Part shown: positions 45,807 through 57,395 of the stretch, in pieces
Layout of the letters: each line of letters opens with the position of its first letter
Numbering within the stretch: position 1 is the stretch's first letter
DNA from: Carya illinoinensis
Lineage: Eukaryota > Streptophyta > Magnoliopsida > Fagales > Juglandaceae
NCBI RefSeq assembly: GCF_018687715.1
Contig: NC_056767.1
Coordinates: forward strand, 2,666,001 to 2,730,000
Direction of reading: 5' to 3'
DNA: 64,000 nucleotides
Position numbers and translations under genes: made by a program
Notes under the pieces: model-generated
The model's database searches: none
Told to the model about the DNA's origin: nothing
What the model saw: only the letters and a program-made list of their open reading frames with translations

Positions 45807-45819
45807 AAAAAGGGGGAGA
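45807..45819 (+). promoter_or_regulatory. Polypurine tract of the SIRE-type element
   Basis: AAAAAGGGGGAGA lies directly before the 3' LTR and would prime plus-strand synthesis. Similar AAGGGGGAG motifs at about 45648-45658 and 45750-45757 look like extra tracts, as in SIRE elements. Confidence 0.75.
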
Positions 45820-45820
45820 T

Positions 45821-47157
45821 TGTTGAACTCAAGGTTTCAAGTTTCATGTGATTATAAATCTACACATGAAATTTGATGATAACAAATGAATTCAAAGAAT
45901 AAAGAAGTCTCAAGCTCAAGTTGTCTACACAATGGAGTCAAGCACATAAAGGAAACAAGCATGAGCAAGAAGGGAACAAGTTCACATTAAAATTATAGAG
46001 TAATATTGTAAATCTCTTCAAAATTCGAAATTAGGATTAATGCTCAAAATTAATATTTTATCATAAAGCATTAAAATACATTTTCCACATGTGCATGAAT
46101 ATTTTTGAAAATTAAATTTGAAAATTTTGAAAGATGATTGATTGTCATCTTTTGCATGTGCATACCTTGATTAAAGGGTTGAACTTTGAAAATATTAAAG
46201 ATGATTGATTGTCATCTTTCACATGTGCATGTTTTATTTGAATATTTTAAAAGTGATTAATGCTTTTTTAGACTTATACAAAAAGTAAAAGATTAGGTTT
46301 GAATTTTTTGAAAATGAAAGTGTGCTCATTTTGTCATATGCCAAAAGTAAAAGATTAGGTTTGATTTTTTTGAAAAAGTGAATGATGTTGTCTTTGACAA
46401 TTGAAAAAGAAGAACCTTTTATTTGAATTCTTTGAAAAAGTGAATGATGTTGTCTTTGACAATTGAAAAAGAAGAACCTTTTATTTGAATTTTTTGAAAA
46501 AGTGAATGATGTTGTTTTTGACATGTGAATCTTTTTAAATTTGAATATGAAGTCTCATATGCCTATCAATAGATCAATTGAGAGCTTCACATTCACAACA
46601 CCAAGAGCATACAACATTCATTCAAAGCTTTCTTCTCTCTTCTCTAAGTATTGAGCCTTAATCCTTATTCATTTTGAGAGATATAGTTTGCGCTGTATTG
46701 TTCTTATTTCACTCATTGAGGAGTGTTTTCTGATAACCTACCCACTATCAGCTCTTGTATCAGAAAAAGGGTGTGTATAACCCTTGTGTGTGTAGAAAGT
46801 ATTCTACACGGGGAATAGTTGAATCACCACGTGTAAGGTGATTGCAAGTGTAGAGGGTGTTCTACACGGATCCTTTGTAGCAGTATTGTTCAAAGGTGTA
46901 ATAGGTTTCTATCTCCACCTGAAGGAGGTTGAATAGTGAATTTGGGAATTCTCAAGGGGTAGCTTGAGGCGAGGACGTAGGCAGTGGGGCCGAACCTCGT
47001 TAACATACTGAGTTTGCTTCTCTCTTACCCTTACTCTTTATATTTATTGTTATTTTATATTTTGTTTATATTTTATATTATATATTTGATTTATAATTGT
47101 TATTTTTTTTATACAACTCAATTCACCCCCCCTCTTGTGTTAGTCATGTGGGCAACA
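45821..47157 (+). repeat. 3' LTR of the SIRE-type element, 1337 bp
   Basis: Collinear with the 5' LTR and more than 98 percent alike by eye. The TATA box has mutated from TATAAATAG to TATCAATAG at 46564-46572. The 62-bp direct repeat is retained. Confidence 0.92.
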
Positions 47158-49147
47158 CTACTGATTATGACTTTTTACACATTTTCGGATGTCCTGCTTA
47201 CTATCATGCTAAAGAAAGTAAGCTTGATCCTAGAGCCAAGAAAGCAAAATTCTTGGGCTTTAGTACTGGTGTAAAAGGGTATAGACTCTGGTGTATAGAG
47301 TCCAAAAAGGTAATCATCAGTAGAGATGTTACATTCAACGAATCTGAGATGCTTAAGTCACATAAGCATAAAGATTCCAGTGAAGGCAGCAGTGATGGCG
47401 AAACATCAGATGATTCACAGAGTGTGAAGTTTATTTCAAAGAAGTTGGAAAAGCATGGACAAGATGAGGTTGATAATCCAGTCACAGTACCTCCAAGTCA
47501 ACCTGAGTCAATAGCAACCAACAGACCGAGACGAGAGAAACGTGTACTGACACGTTATGCAGACTATGTGACATATGCATTACCAACTGAAGGGGGTGAG
47601 ATCCCAACCACTTACAGAGAAGCCGTACAGTCCAGTGAACAAGTTGAATGGACAAAGGCGATGAATGAAGAGATGCAGTCTCTTCACCAGAACCAGACTT
47701 GGGAGCTTGTGTCGCTTCCAAAAGGAAAGAAGACAATTGGCTGTAAGTGGATCTTCAATCAGAAAAATGATCAAGCTGCTAAAAATGAAGTGCGATACAA
47801 AGCTAGGTTGGTAGCCAAGGGCTATGCTCAGACAGAGGGAATTGACTACAGTGAAGTATTCTCTCCTATTGTGAAGCATTCATCCATTCGGATATTGCTA
47901 GCTTTGGTTGCACAATTTGATCTTGAGTTAGCACAGCTTGATGTAAAGACAACTTTCTTACATGGTGATCTGGAAGAGGAGATTTATCTGTCTCAACCAG
48001 AAGGATTCAAAGAAGCTGGCAAAGAGAATTGGGTATGCAGTCTGAAGAAGTTTCTCTATGGCTTGAAGCAGTCACCTCGGCAATGGTACAAGCGTTTCGA
48101 CCGCTTTATGTTGGATCTGAAATACACTCGTTGCCAATACGATCATTGTGTATATTTCAGAAAACTTGCAAATGGATCTTTCATTTATTTGCTTTTATAT
48201 GTAGATGATATGTTAATTGCATGTAAAAGCAAGGGGGAGATAGATCGCTTAAAAACTCAGTTAAGTAATGAGTTTGAAATGAAAGATCTAGGAGAAGCAT
48301 GAAGAATACTGGGGATGGAGATTAGCAGAGATAGGGTGAAAGGTACAGTTCACCTTACTCAGAAACAGTATCTGAAGAGAATACTGCAACGATTCAACAT
48401 CGACTCGAAGACGAAGCATATTTCAAACTCAGTGCATTGCAGTCTACTAAAACCGATGAAGAGCGGGACTACATGAGGAATGTCCCATATGCAAGTGTTG
48501 TTGGAAGCTTAATGTATGCCATGGTGTGTACACGACCTGATATCTCCCAGGCCGTTAGCTTAGTTAGTCGCTATATGCATAATCCTGAAAAAGTTCATTG
48601 GCATGCGGCTAAGTGGATTCTACGGTATATTGCGGGGACCGTAGATGTTGGTTTGAGGTTCGAGAAGAGTGAAGATAGTCTAGTAACTGGATATGTTGAC
48701 TCAGACTATGCAGGTGATCTTGACAAACGCCGATCGACAACTTGTTATGTGTTCACTATGGCTGGAGGACCAGTTAGTTGGCGATCAACTTTGCAGTCAA
48801 CAATTGCACTATCATCAACTGAGGCTGAATACATGGCTGTAACAGAAGCCGTGAAAGAAGCTATTTGGTTACAGGGATTGGTAACAGATTTGGGCTTTGA
48901 GCAGCAAGAGGTTACCGTTTACTGTGACAGTCAGAGTGCAATTCATTTGGCCAAGAATCAAGTATATCACTCTCGAACAAAACATATAGATGTCCAATTT
49001 CACTTTGTACGTGAAATATTAGAAGAAGATGACATCAAACTTCAGAAGATTGGCACTGAAGATAATCCAGCAGATATGTTGACGAAGGTCGTCCCAGGGA
49101 TCAAGTTCCAACACTGTTTGGACTTGATCAGTATTGAACACTGCTGA
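47158..49147 (+). pseudogene. Reverse transcriptase-RNase H part of the older copia pol
   Basis: This is the continuation of pol after the nested insertion (DYDFLHIFGCP onward). It includes the acidic/Ser-rich linker, the reverse transcriptase (QLDVKTTFLHGD, LLYVDDMLIA) and RNase H (SSTEAEYMAVTEA, CDSQSAIHLAKN, ADMLTK). A nonsense codon follows LGEA at 48300-48302. Near 48415 a small deletion drops several residues between the reverse transcriptase and RNase H and shifts the frame. The sense stop at 49145-49147 ends pol. Confidence 0.9.
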
Positions 49148-49277
49148 GCACCCTCGGGTGCATTGGAGCGCATTCAACAACGGAAGTCTCTCATGTCAAA
49201 GAATGTGGTGCATTCATTTGAAGAATGAATCAGTTTGTAAGCATCCTGGTATAGCACACTTGGGTGGAGGGGGTGAT

Positions 49278-49633
49278 TGTTGAAATCAAGTCAAGTGTGA
49301 GTGTGAAATGAGTTTGGGTTTGCAGCCACCAACTCATGCTCACCCACCACCACCCACCACCACCTACCATTGTTAGGCCACCCACCCTCTCCCAAGTTAG
49401 AAGAAGCTGCAACAGGTGAGCTGCTCTTCTCCTATAAATAGGAGAGAGCTCTGATGCAAAAATACAGTGGGTGAAGAGAGAAAGAGAGACGTGAGAGAGA
49501 GAAATAGAATTTTGTAGAGTGTTTTGTAAATCTCGTACAAATTCTATAAAAGAGGCTCCAGTGGACGTAAGCAATTTGCTGAACCACTTTAAAATTGTTT
49601 TGTGTGATTTTCGGACAGGCCGGAGGCACAACA
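49278..49633 (+). repeat. 3' LTR of the older copia element
   Basis: TGTTGAAATC...GGCACAACA, with the TATA box at 49433-49440. It differs from the 5' LTR by eight substitutions and one extra CACCACCCAC unit. AATTA follows. Confidence 0.9.
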
Positions 49634-50639
49634 AATTATTGTTAATATTGAGTTAGGACAGGGGAGCTTGCTGGGATTGAAAAAATAAATAAATAAATAG
49701 GAAGTGTGAACAAGTGAGGCACTGTCCATTCTGGTTTTAACTTCCCTTATCTTTGATGAGCTCTTTAACATGTTCCTAATTTCTACATTGAGCAACCAAA
49801 ACTGACAAACACATCTTGAAAAAATGAGGCACTGTCCATCCACAAACTGATCGAAAACATTCTCCATCAATTCTTAACCCTCTTTGCACTCATTTTGATT
49901 TCTTTCCTTGCTTCTTCTTGACTACTTCGTCAACGTAGTTTGCAAAGAACTTATTCCACTTCTTCAATTGTCTGATTCGGCAAGAATAGTAAATTATCTC
50001 CTCTACCATGGGACAACTACAGGTAGTATATTATTAATTCTGTTTTTTTTTTATACAACCATGATAATTCAAAGCACTTGGAGAACTTTATGGTTGTTTC
50101 TGATGATTAGTTGCAAGATCAGAAACATTGCATCTTGTGATTTGTGGACAATTGTATTGGAAATTCTGTAAACATTTGGTGTTGAAAATGGTTTGGACCA
50201 AGTTGGAAAGGTTTTTAAATTGTCTGTTTTGTATTTCAGTTTATTTCAAATGAGAATGCAAGGAAGGAGCTAGGAGATGATGATGAACTCACATAACAGA
50301 AAGTGGACAAGGTGGTAGAAGAGAAGACAATGGGGCTTCGTGGGGATGTAGAAGACGAAGAGAAAATAGAAAGAGGGAAGATGAGATTTCGTGGGGATGG
50401 GGGTGAAATGGAGATGAAACCCCTTCTGTCTGTGACGTCCTCATTGCATTTGCCACGTTGGACAAGATGCAGCGGGGGTTCCCCAGGGCGGTTGAGAGTA
50501 GAATTTTTTTTTGACAATATTAGTGTCCTTTTCCCTGGTAGTGGCTTCAAGGAGCTATCCTGCAAGTACTGATCCAAAGCTGCAACATTACTTTTTTCTC
50601 ACTAGTGCACCTTTTTTTTTTTCTTTTTTTTAACGGCCA

Positions 50640-50885
50640 TTGATTTAGCAGATATTATGTATAGAGTGGCTCTACAGCCACAGTGGATCCCAGTCCAAAT
50701 TTATTTATTTTTTTACTTTTTTTTTCGTGTATTGTTTTAGTACTTTTTAAAAAATTTAAAAAATAAAAAAATTCACGATATTATTAAAATAAATTATCTT
50801 AATTATTAAGTAAAAAAGTAAAAATAAAAAATACCACTGTTGGGATCTCGGCCAGTGGGGATTCCTGTCTGTGGCTTTAGTATTT
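50640..50885. mobile_element. Inverted-repeat element with GTGGCTCTACAGCCAC ends
   Basis: The left end, GAGTGGCTCTACAGCCACAGTGGATCCC, and the right end (GGGATCTCGGCCAGTGGGG...GTGGCTTTAGTA) are imperfect inverted repeats around a T-rich interior. Related left ends occur at 9243 and 51777. Borders are approximate. Confidence 0.45.
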
Positions 50886-50890
50886 CTGCT

Positions 50891-51064
50891 AGAGCAATAC
50901 TACATACAGTCGTAGAATTGCAAACACCGCACAATCGCTTTAAAAAAGAGTAGAGTTCATGATTAAAAAGTTTATTTTTTTTCATGTGGGTCCCATATTA
51001 ATTTATTTTTTTCAAAGCGACTGCACGCCGCTTGCACAATCACGATTGCAAATATCATTTCTCT
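50891..51064. mobile_element. MITE with long terminal inverted repeats (about 58 bp)
   Basis: The left end AGAGCAATACTACATACAG and the right end, read inward (AGAGAAATGATATTTGCAA), continue as imperfect inverted repeats to the AATCGCTTTAAAAAA / AGTCGCTTTGAAAAAA motif. A relative lies at about 58152-58325. No coding capacity. Confidence 0.65.
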
Positions 51065-53118
51065 TTTTGTTATGTATATATGTCGCATCTGCGGTGTAAT
51101 TCTGTAGCTAGCCATCCTAAGAGTTGCTCCTCCTGGTGGATGCCTTGCTTTCATGGTGGATGCATCAGAAAAGAGGGATGCATTTAGGGATGGATTCGTA
51201 GACTGGTAAAGGTAACTCTAGACATTTCAAAATATAGCAGTAATAGTACCTGTGCCTGGCCGATCGACAACGGCAAAAGGAACAAACGTAGTCTGTGGAA
51301 AACGTGAAGGCTAGGATCCGACGAAAGAGAATATTTCACATCCCTAAGGCAAAAGTAGAAATGATGAAAGCCAGGATCCGGTCCATAATTACAAACTTTA
51401 GAAAGAGCAAAAAATAACTCCTGGTCGGCAATGATTTTTAATTATTCAGTCATTGAAGAGTCAATAAGAAAAATACAATTAGTACAAAAATACTTTTATT
51501 ATTTTCAGAAAAATCACATTTTCGACTGGTGTCATTTAGCACATCTAATAAAATGTTAGTATAATTTAATTTAAAAGATAAATTTTAAAATTTAAATTAT
51601 ATAAATGATGTAGTTAATATGTTCTCTACACACTAAACTTAAGAATAGGTTAACTTTATTCTCACATTTAAAATTGGTCCGTGGAGTGATCCAGCCAAGA
51701 TAGTTTGATGACAGACATATAATATTATATTCATTTCAGACCCTCAATCGGTGACACCTAAGTTGATAATGATAAAGAGTGGCTCTACAGCTATACATAG
51801 AGTCCCGACAATGATTTTTATTTTTTATTTATTTTTTTGCTTTTTTTAAATGCATTGTTTTAATATTTTTAAATATATTTTTTTAAAAAATTCATGACAT
51901 TATTTAAGAAATACTTTTTTAATAATTAAGTTAAAACCAAAAAAAAAAGTCGAATCCTCATCATATCCCTGGCCATATGTAAGAGTAGCATTTATCAATG
52001 CTAAACTTGATGAGTTTGTAGATAAGCAATGTGTATAGGATTATCATCATGTACCCAATCCCACTAAAGAAACAATATTATCAAGTATCAAACACGAGAA
52101 ATCTAAAATATAATAATTAAGAGGACATTGCATCTTCTACAAATAAGCACTATTATTCAAGGAGGTTAATATTTCTCCCACCCTAGCTCTATAATTGTAT
52201 TAACATCTCATATTGACTAATATATGATCATAAAGGTAGGTGCATAGTGCATGAGATCTCACCTTACTTTAGAAAGAGAAAATCTTGTTTTTTATAATGT
52301 TTCAATAGAACTCTAATTATATCATTAACTAATCTTTTCGAAGTACGTAATATATAGGCTCATGTATAGCTTGGGCCTATTTCGAGGAATTATAAATGAT
52401 ATCATTGCATGTGCTATATGATATATATTGACTATATATATTGACTGATAGTTAAGTGATAAGAGTGTGTGATTTATAAGATCTCATATTATTTAGAAAT
52501 GAAAAATTTTTTGCTCTTTATAAGCCCAGATGTGGATTGGCCCGCCCCTTCTTAATTAGAAAAGAAAGTGACACATGAAATGAGTTGTACATTACTTCTT
52601 ACTCATTTAATGTTGTACATCCAAAATATTTACCTATGTAAAAGCGCCAACGTCAAAATGGGATTTAGGCAAAAAAAACACCCAAATGGACCAAATCTCA
52701 CATGTTTGGATCTGATTCAAGCGAAACCAAAAGTCCTTACAGAATACAAAATTCCGTTGCCAAACCAGCAACCAGTTAATTAGAACATAAAAGTTTAACA
52801 TGGTTCTTTTCGTGGAGTGCTGTATAAAACTTCCTTAATAATTTGCAGCATTGTAGTACTTATCATGTGATCTTATTGTGATTCATTATCGTGCATATTA
52901 TATATATATATATATATATATATCCCAAAGGTACTGGGGTGTTCCAAGGGGAATAATGCTAATTCAGGTATAAGGTTATACACAAGCTCACTCGATGCAA
53001 GCTTTTTTAAAGAAAAAAGTATGATCCATTATTAAAACAAAAAATTTTTATAGTTATTACTTTTTTCAAAAGGATTTATCCTCACCGATCAAAAAAAACA
53101 CAAACACGCGCGCACATC

Positions 53119-53156
<38 letters not shown>

Positions 53157-53570
53157 GCACCAAATATTTTGCTACAGTACTTATACTTAACTGATCAGTA
53201 ATAATAATGGCATTATACTTTCTCATAATGTAGATCGATTTCATATCGATATAAGACATAAATTAAGGAGATCAATATTGTAATACAACAAATTACTAAT
53301 GCATGCAGACGCTCATGACACTGACTTTCAACCCAAGCTCCGGTGTACATACATACATACATACATATTGCATGCATTTACGTACGCAAGTCGATCCTTT
53401 TTCATAAACGCATGCAAATTAACATGTGTATATAGCAACATGACCTCCTTAATTGAGGAAGACCGCTAGGTTTCCACGATTATTATTTAAATATTGTTCA
53501 TAACATCAGTACTGTAGATTGATTGCATCCATAAATATGTATAAGATAGAGGCCGTGCATGCATGGCTTA

Positions 53571-56500
53571 CTAATTATTATTAACGTCAGCCGGTTTGGA
53601 AGACAGGAGCCATTTGGTGAAGTTTGGTAGGGTGGCTTCATCAGCTCTGTAGTGTTTTTGAGTGAATTGGAGTAACTCCGACCATGTGAAATCAGGGTAT
53701 GTTCTTGGCGTATCACCAGTACAAGATACAAGATCCTCAGGAGGTCTCACCACCTTGTCTTCTCTTGGGTTCATAAAGAAGGCCAACGACCTCCTCTCCT
53801 TGTCCCTGTTCACCAATGCCCTATGCAGACAACTTTTGTATTTCCCATTCGATAATGCCTGTATATCATGCATAACATGTAAAAGAGTAATCAAAATTAT
53901 ATGGCAATGAACTTGGTTCGCGCATATTATATATGTATATATATATGTACGTATGTAAGAGGCCAAGTACTTTATGTGCATATACACATCCAAATGAGAA
54001 GTACTATATATTCATTATTCTTTTAACTATTATTTACAATAAAAAAATTGACATAGATTATAAATTATAAATTATTAATAGTTTTTCAGCTATTTAATGA
54101 CTAATCATGAAGTGATGATGGTGTTGTTGGGAAAATATTAAAGATGTAAAAGATTTGTGCATACATTTTGTAAACTATAGAATAAAATAAAATAACAAGT
54201 ACAATTCAGAAAGAGAAAATCTGGTGTTGAGGCACATTGTGATGGACTATTTTCTTAAAATAAATTTTCCTGCCTCCAAGTAATAGCATGCAGTAGACTT
54301 CTTAGCCATCTATTCTCAAAATACAACAATGTTGATTCTCATTAATCTGATTTTCGGTCACACGAAAAGAGATTCTCGAACCCTATTTAAAATAGTCAAA
54401 ACCCAAATAAAGGCACAAAATGAAGGAGAATGTGTTTCTATGAATTTCTAGAGAATTTAGAGTATTTAAAATTGTAGATGAGTTTCCTATTTATAGGTAA
54501 CGAAATGACACTTGTGAAAAGTCAACTATATATTTATTTAACATGGTCACATGGTTTATGTAGGCTCATTACTGAACCAACACTGCCATGGTTCGCATAA
54601 TCTTTTTACTTAACAGTAAAATATTTTAATCATCCTATAACTAAAACCAAGCAGATGGTCAGAAAGATTATAGTCATGTGTTCAAGATTATCAAGGTACG
54701 GTAGATCACTTATAATCTCTAGGTTCATCCACATTTTCCGCAATGGCGGAAGCATGTTAAGGGTTGCCCCCCGGCCCCGGGCTAAACCCAAAAAATAATT
54801 TTTAAAATTCAAAATATCCCGTAAATTGTCCAACCCAAAAAATTTATAATCTCCATATATATATATGTTCTCTAAAATTTCTATAAATATATATATATAT
54901 ATATATATAAATGCTTCTTCAACTTTTTTCCTATAGCGCCAAAGTTTTGTATAATTTCTATATATTATCTATTTTCTATAATGTGCCCCCTCCAAAATTA
55001 AATTAAATCAAAACCAAATGTATGAAAAAATAATAAACCTATTAATTTGTATCCCAATTTTTTTTATTATACAATATTATGCTTCTCAATATATATGGAA
55101 TATAAAGTACTGAAATAAAAACAAGAAAATCATATATATTTGATGATCTATATGAAAAATGGTTAAGAAGTTTTATCCCCAAGACTTCATTGAAGAAGAA
55201 AAAAAGTTATTTAAGATCTCAAATATTGTACGTAGCATTATATGCTTAATGTGACACCAAATATTTAAGATTATATGCTGGAATGAAATTATATGGTTTC
55301 GGGCCAAAAGATAACTTGATAATTTTTATGAAAAAAAAAATCAAAATATTTCATTAAAAAATAATAATATATGAATATTATTCTATGAAATATTATAGTA
55401 AAAAATCTGAAATAGAATTTTATAAGTTGTATATGTTTTTAGAATTTTATTTCTACATGCATATATATATAGCAAATTTATATAATTGAGATCTAATTTA
55501 TATATATATATATATATATATAGTGATGTTTTTATAAAATTTTCATGAAATTAAGATTAAGATTTGTCTTTTTTTATTCTACATACATAAACGTGTCATA
55601 CGCAAGTCGGCCCCAGTTTAAAAAATTTCTGGTTCCGGATCCACCGATTTTCCAGATCTCTGTACATGTCTCAATTGATAAGATATATATATGCATATAT
55701 GCGTTCTTATGTTTGAACTACGTACATGCATGCATCAGGATATATACATATAAACAAACACGCGTGTTATTTATGATATAGATGCATGCATCTGTGCATG
55801 CAATATCAATACCCACCGTGTGCATGTCCATCTAAATATACACGTGTGTATCGTGCCAATCAGAAGAAAGTGAAGGAGGAAATGCATGGAGTACTAGATC
55901 TTTTCATTAATTTTCTGTGGGTCATGAATTTTGCTTTATTTTCTGTGCACAGGTGATCAGCTGTACGTTTCTCCATCCATTTTAACAGGAGAAATTAACG
56001 GAATATATAGCACATTGATGTAGAAGCCTCGTCGATTTAGGGGTTAATTAATTTAATTCTAAAAATAATGATTGATCTTAGTACGTGGAATATGGCCAGA
56101 GGCCGGTCGCGTGATTGGTGACGGTGGGGAAAAGCAGAAGCACTTAAGAATAAATGGTGCCGTTGATATTGGTAGAAGAAAAAAACTAAGAAAACAGCTA
56201 GCACTTTTGCTTAACATTTCATTTCTAGATCGATGCCTATGTATATATATAAGTACGTACGTACCATGAAAGTATCGCCGATGTTAACGACAAATGCACC
56301 TTGACGAGGTGGAACGGTCCGCCATTTGTTGTCGGAAAATACTTCGAGACCTCCAATTTGGTCCTGGTGAAGGATGGTTAAGGATGTCGGATCGCAATGG
56401 GGTCCTGTCCCAAAGGCATGTTCTGGTTCTTTGCATGGCGGGTAGTAGTTGCATCTCATTATGGAGGAACCATCTTGGAAAAAGTGTTTGTAATGCTGTT

Positions 56501-57309
56501 GATCATGAATCCCCAAGCTGATTGCCAATAGCTCCATGATTGCAAGTGCTACTTCCTTCATTGCTTCACAATACTTTTGATATACCAATCTACAAAAGAA
56601 GCGAAGTATACGAATATATAAGCTAACGCTTTCACGAAAAAAAGATACAATTAGAAAAAATTGCATTTGCAAATCGGTATGGAAGACGCGGTCTCGATCT
56701 ATACTCTACACCGAGTTGAAATGAGAATGATGAATAAATCATGTGTACGTACCCTGTCTCTTCGAAATCCATCCCTAGAGTTGATTTGAAGAAGTCTAAC
56801 ACGACGGGGTGTGAGTCATCAGGCTCATAGAAGCGAAAGGATAATGTCTCCTTCCATGGCAATTTGGAGGCAAAACGATCAGCATGAGCACCAGAGTAGC
56901 CCCAATTGGTACCAGGCATTCTCTTAGCCCTAAGTTTCATGCTAACCGGGAGCTTAAAGAAACGATCCAAATGATCATATGCCAATTGGATGAGACGAGA
57001 ATCGACACCATGGCCAATAACTTGGAAGAAACCATGCTTCAAGCAGGATTCCCTAATGAGCGTTGCAGCATCCTGAGTTGCCACCAAATCCCCCTTAAGG
57101 AAACCTGAAAGATCCACAACTGGCTCTCTAAGCTCTTCAATGGCTTTCACTAAATCCTCTTTTGGCCAAATGAAATTCATGGGCACAGGGGATTCTTTCT
57201 GCAGCACAAACTGTGATGGTAAAATATAAGAATCCCCACCATGATCTTTCTGGCCTTCTCCAGCTTCTGAAAGAGAGGAAACAAGAAGTGTAGAGACATT
57301 TGAATCCAT
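53571..57309 (-). CDS. GA20ox: Gibberellin 20-oxidase, 389 aa, three exons
   Basis: The enzyme is a cytosolic 2-oxoglutarate/Fe(II) dioxygenase that converts GA12/GA53 stepwise to GA9/GA20, the late rate-setting part of gibberellin synthesis. Exons: 57309-56753, 56589-56265 and 53858-53571, with GT/AG borders and continuous frame. Signatures are LPWKET (about 156), NYYPPC for co-substrate binding, the iron ligands in HCDP and CLHRA, the RRSLAF arginine, and the diagnostic GTGPHCDPTSLTILHQDQ-type block of GA 20-oxidases. The length is normal for the family. Intron 1 is 163 bp and intron 2 is 2.4 kb. A TATA box lies at about 57386-57394. I see no lesion. It could be any GA20ox family member; the paralogue number cannot be told here. 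Confidence 0.95.
53859..56264 (-). other. Long second intron of the GA 20-oxidase gene
   Basis: The intron is 2.4 kb and AT-rich, with TA microsatellites at about 54892-54910 and 55502-55521. At about 54738-55650 it may hold a degenerate non-autonomous element: GGCGGAAGCATG...CCGGCCCC on the left resembles, inverted, GGCCCCAGTTTAAAAAATT...TCCGGATCCACC on the right. No coding sequence is seen inside. Confidence 0.5.
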
Positions 57310-57385
57310 TTGGGAAGATAGAAACGTGCATACAAAAAGCGCGCAGCTTGTGTTTGTGTATGCCTAATGCCACTATGCCACATGC

Positions 57386-57395
57386 ATTTATATAG
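57386..57395 (-). promoter_or_regulatory. TATA box of the GA 20-oxidase gene
   Basis: Minus-strand sequence CTATATAAATGC, about 80 bp upstream of the ATG at 57309, in a compact position for a plant core promoter. Confidence 0.65.

Larger units (their letters stand above)
37981..47157 (+). mobile_element. SIRE-type Ty1/copia retrotransposon nested in the older element
   Basis: LTRs of about 1.34 kb (37981-39319 and 45821-47157) are flanked by the target duplication CTACT (37976-37980 and 47158-47162). The primer-binding site TGGTATCAGAGC is at 39322-39333 and a purine tract (AAAAAGGGGGAGA) precedes the 3' LTR. The repeated AAGGGGGAG motifs between pol and the 3' LTR (45650, 45752, 45808), the long gag and the extended 3' region fit the SIRE/Opie lineage. 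By eye the LTRs differ at about two dozen positions. Two antisense ORFs occupy the region after pol. Confidence 0.93.
35096..49633 (+). mobile_element. Older Ty1/copia retrotransposon, split by a nested element
   Basis: LTRs at 35096-35441 and 49278-49633 are flanked by the 5-bp target duplication AATTA (35091-35095 and 49634-49638). The primer-binding site TGGTATCAGAGC (35444-35455) fits initiator tRNA-Met and a purine tract (GGGTGGAGGGGG) precedes the 3' LTR. The coding order gag, protease, integrase, reverse transcriptase, RNase H is copia-type. The body is interrupted at 37981-47157 by a younger copia element. Several stops and at least two frame disruptions make it dead. By eye the LTRs differ at eight bases plus a 10-bp length change. 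Confidence 0.93.
49639..53570. other. Intergenic spacer with a divergent third copy of the repeat block
   Basis: No gene is supported. 50550-51290 resembles parts of 5700-6840 (shared CAAAGCTGCAACATTACTTTTTTC, AACGGCCATT, GGATGCCTTGCTTTCATGG), interrupted by short inverted-repeat elements. 51293-52300 matches 8756-9540. 52560-52800 is unremarkable. TA microsatellites lie at about 52896-52922 and 53128-53150, and a CATA repeat at 53343-53367. An open frame at 49908-50171 matches nothing I recognise. Confidence 0.6.
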
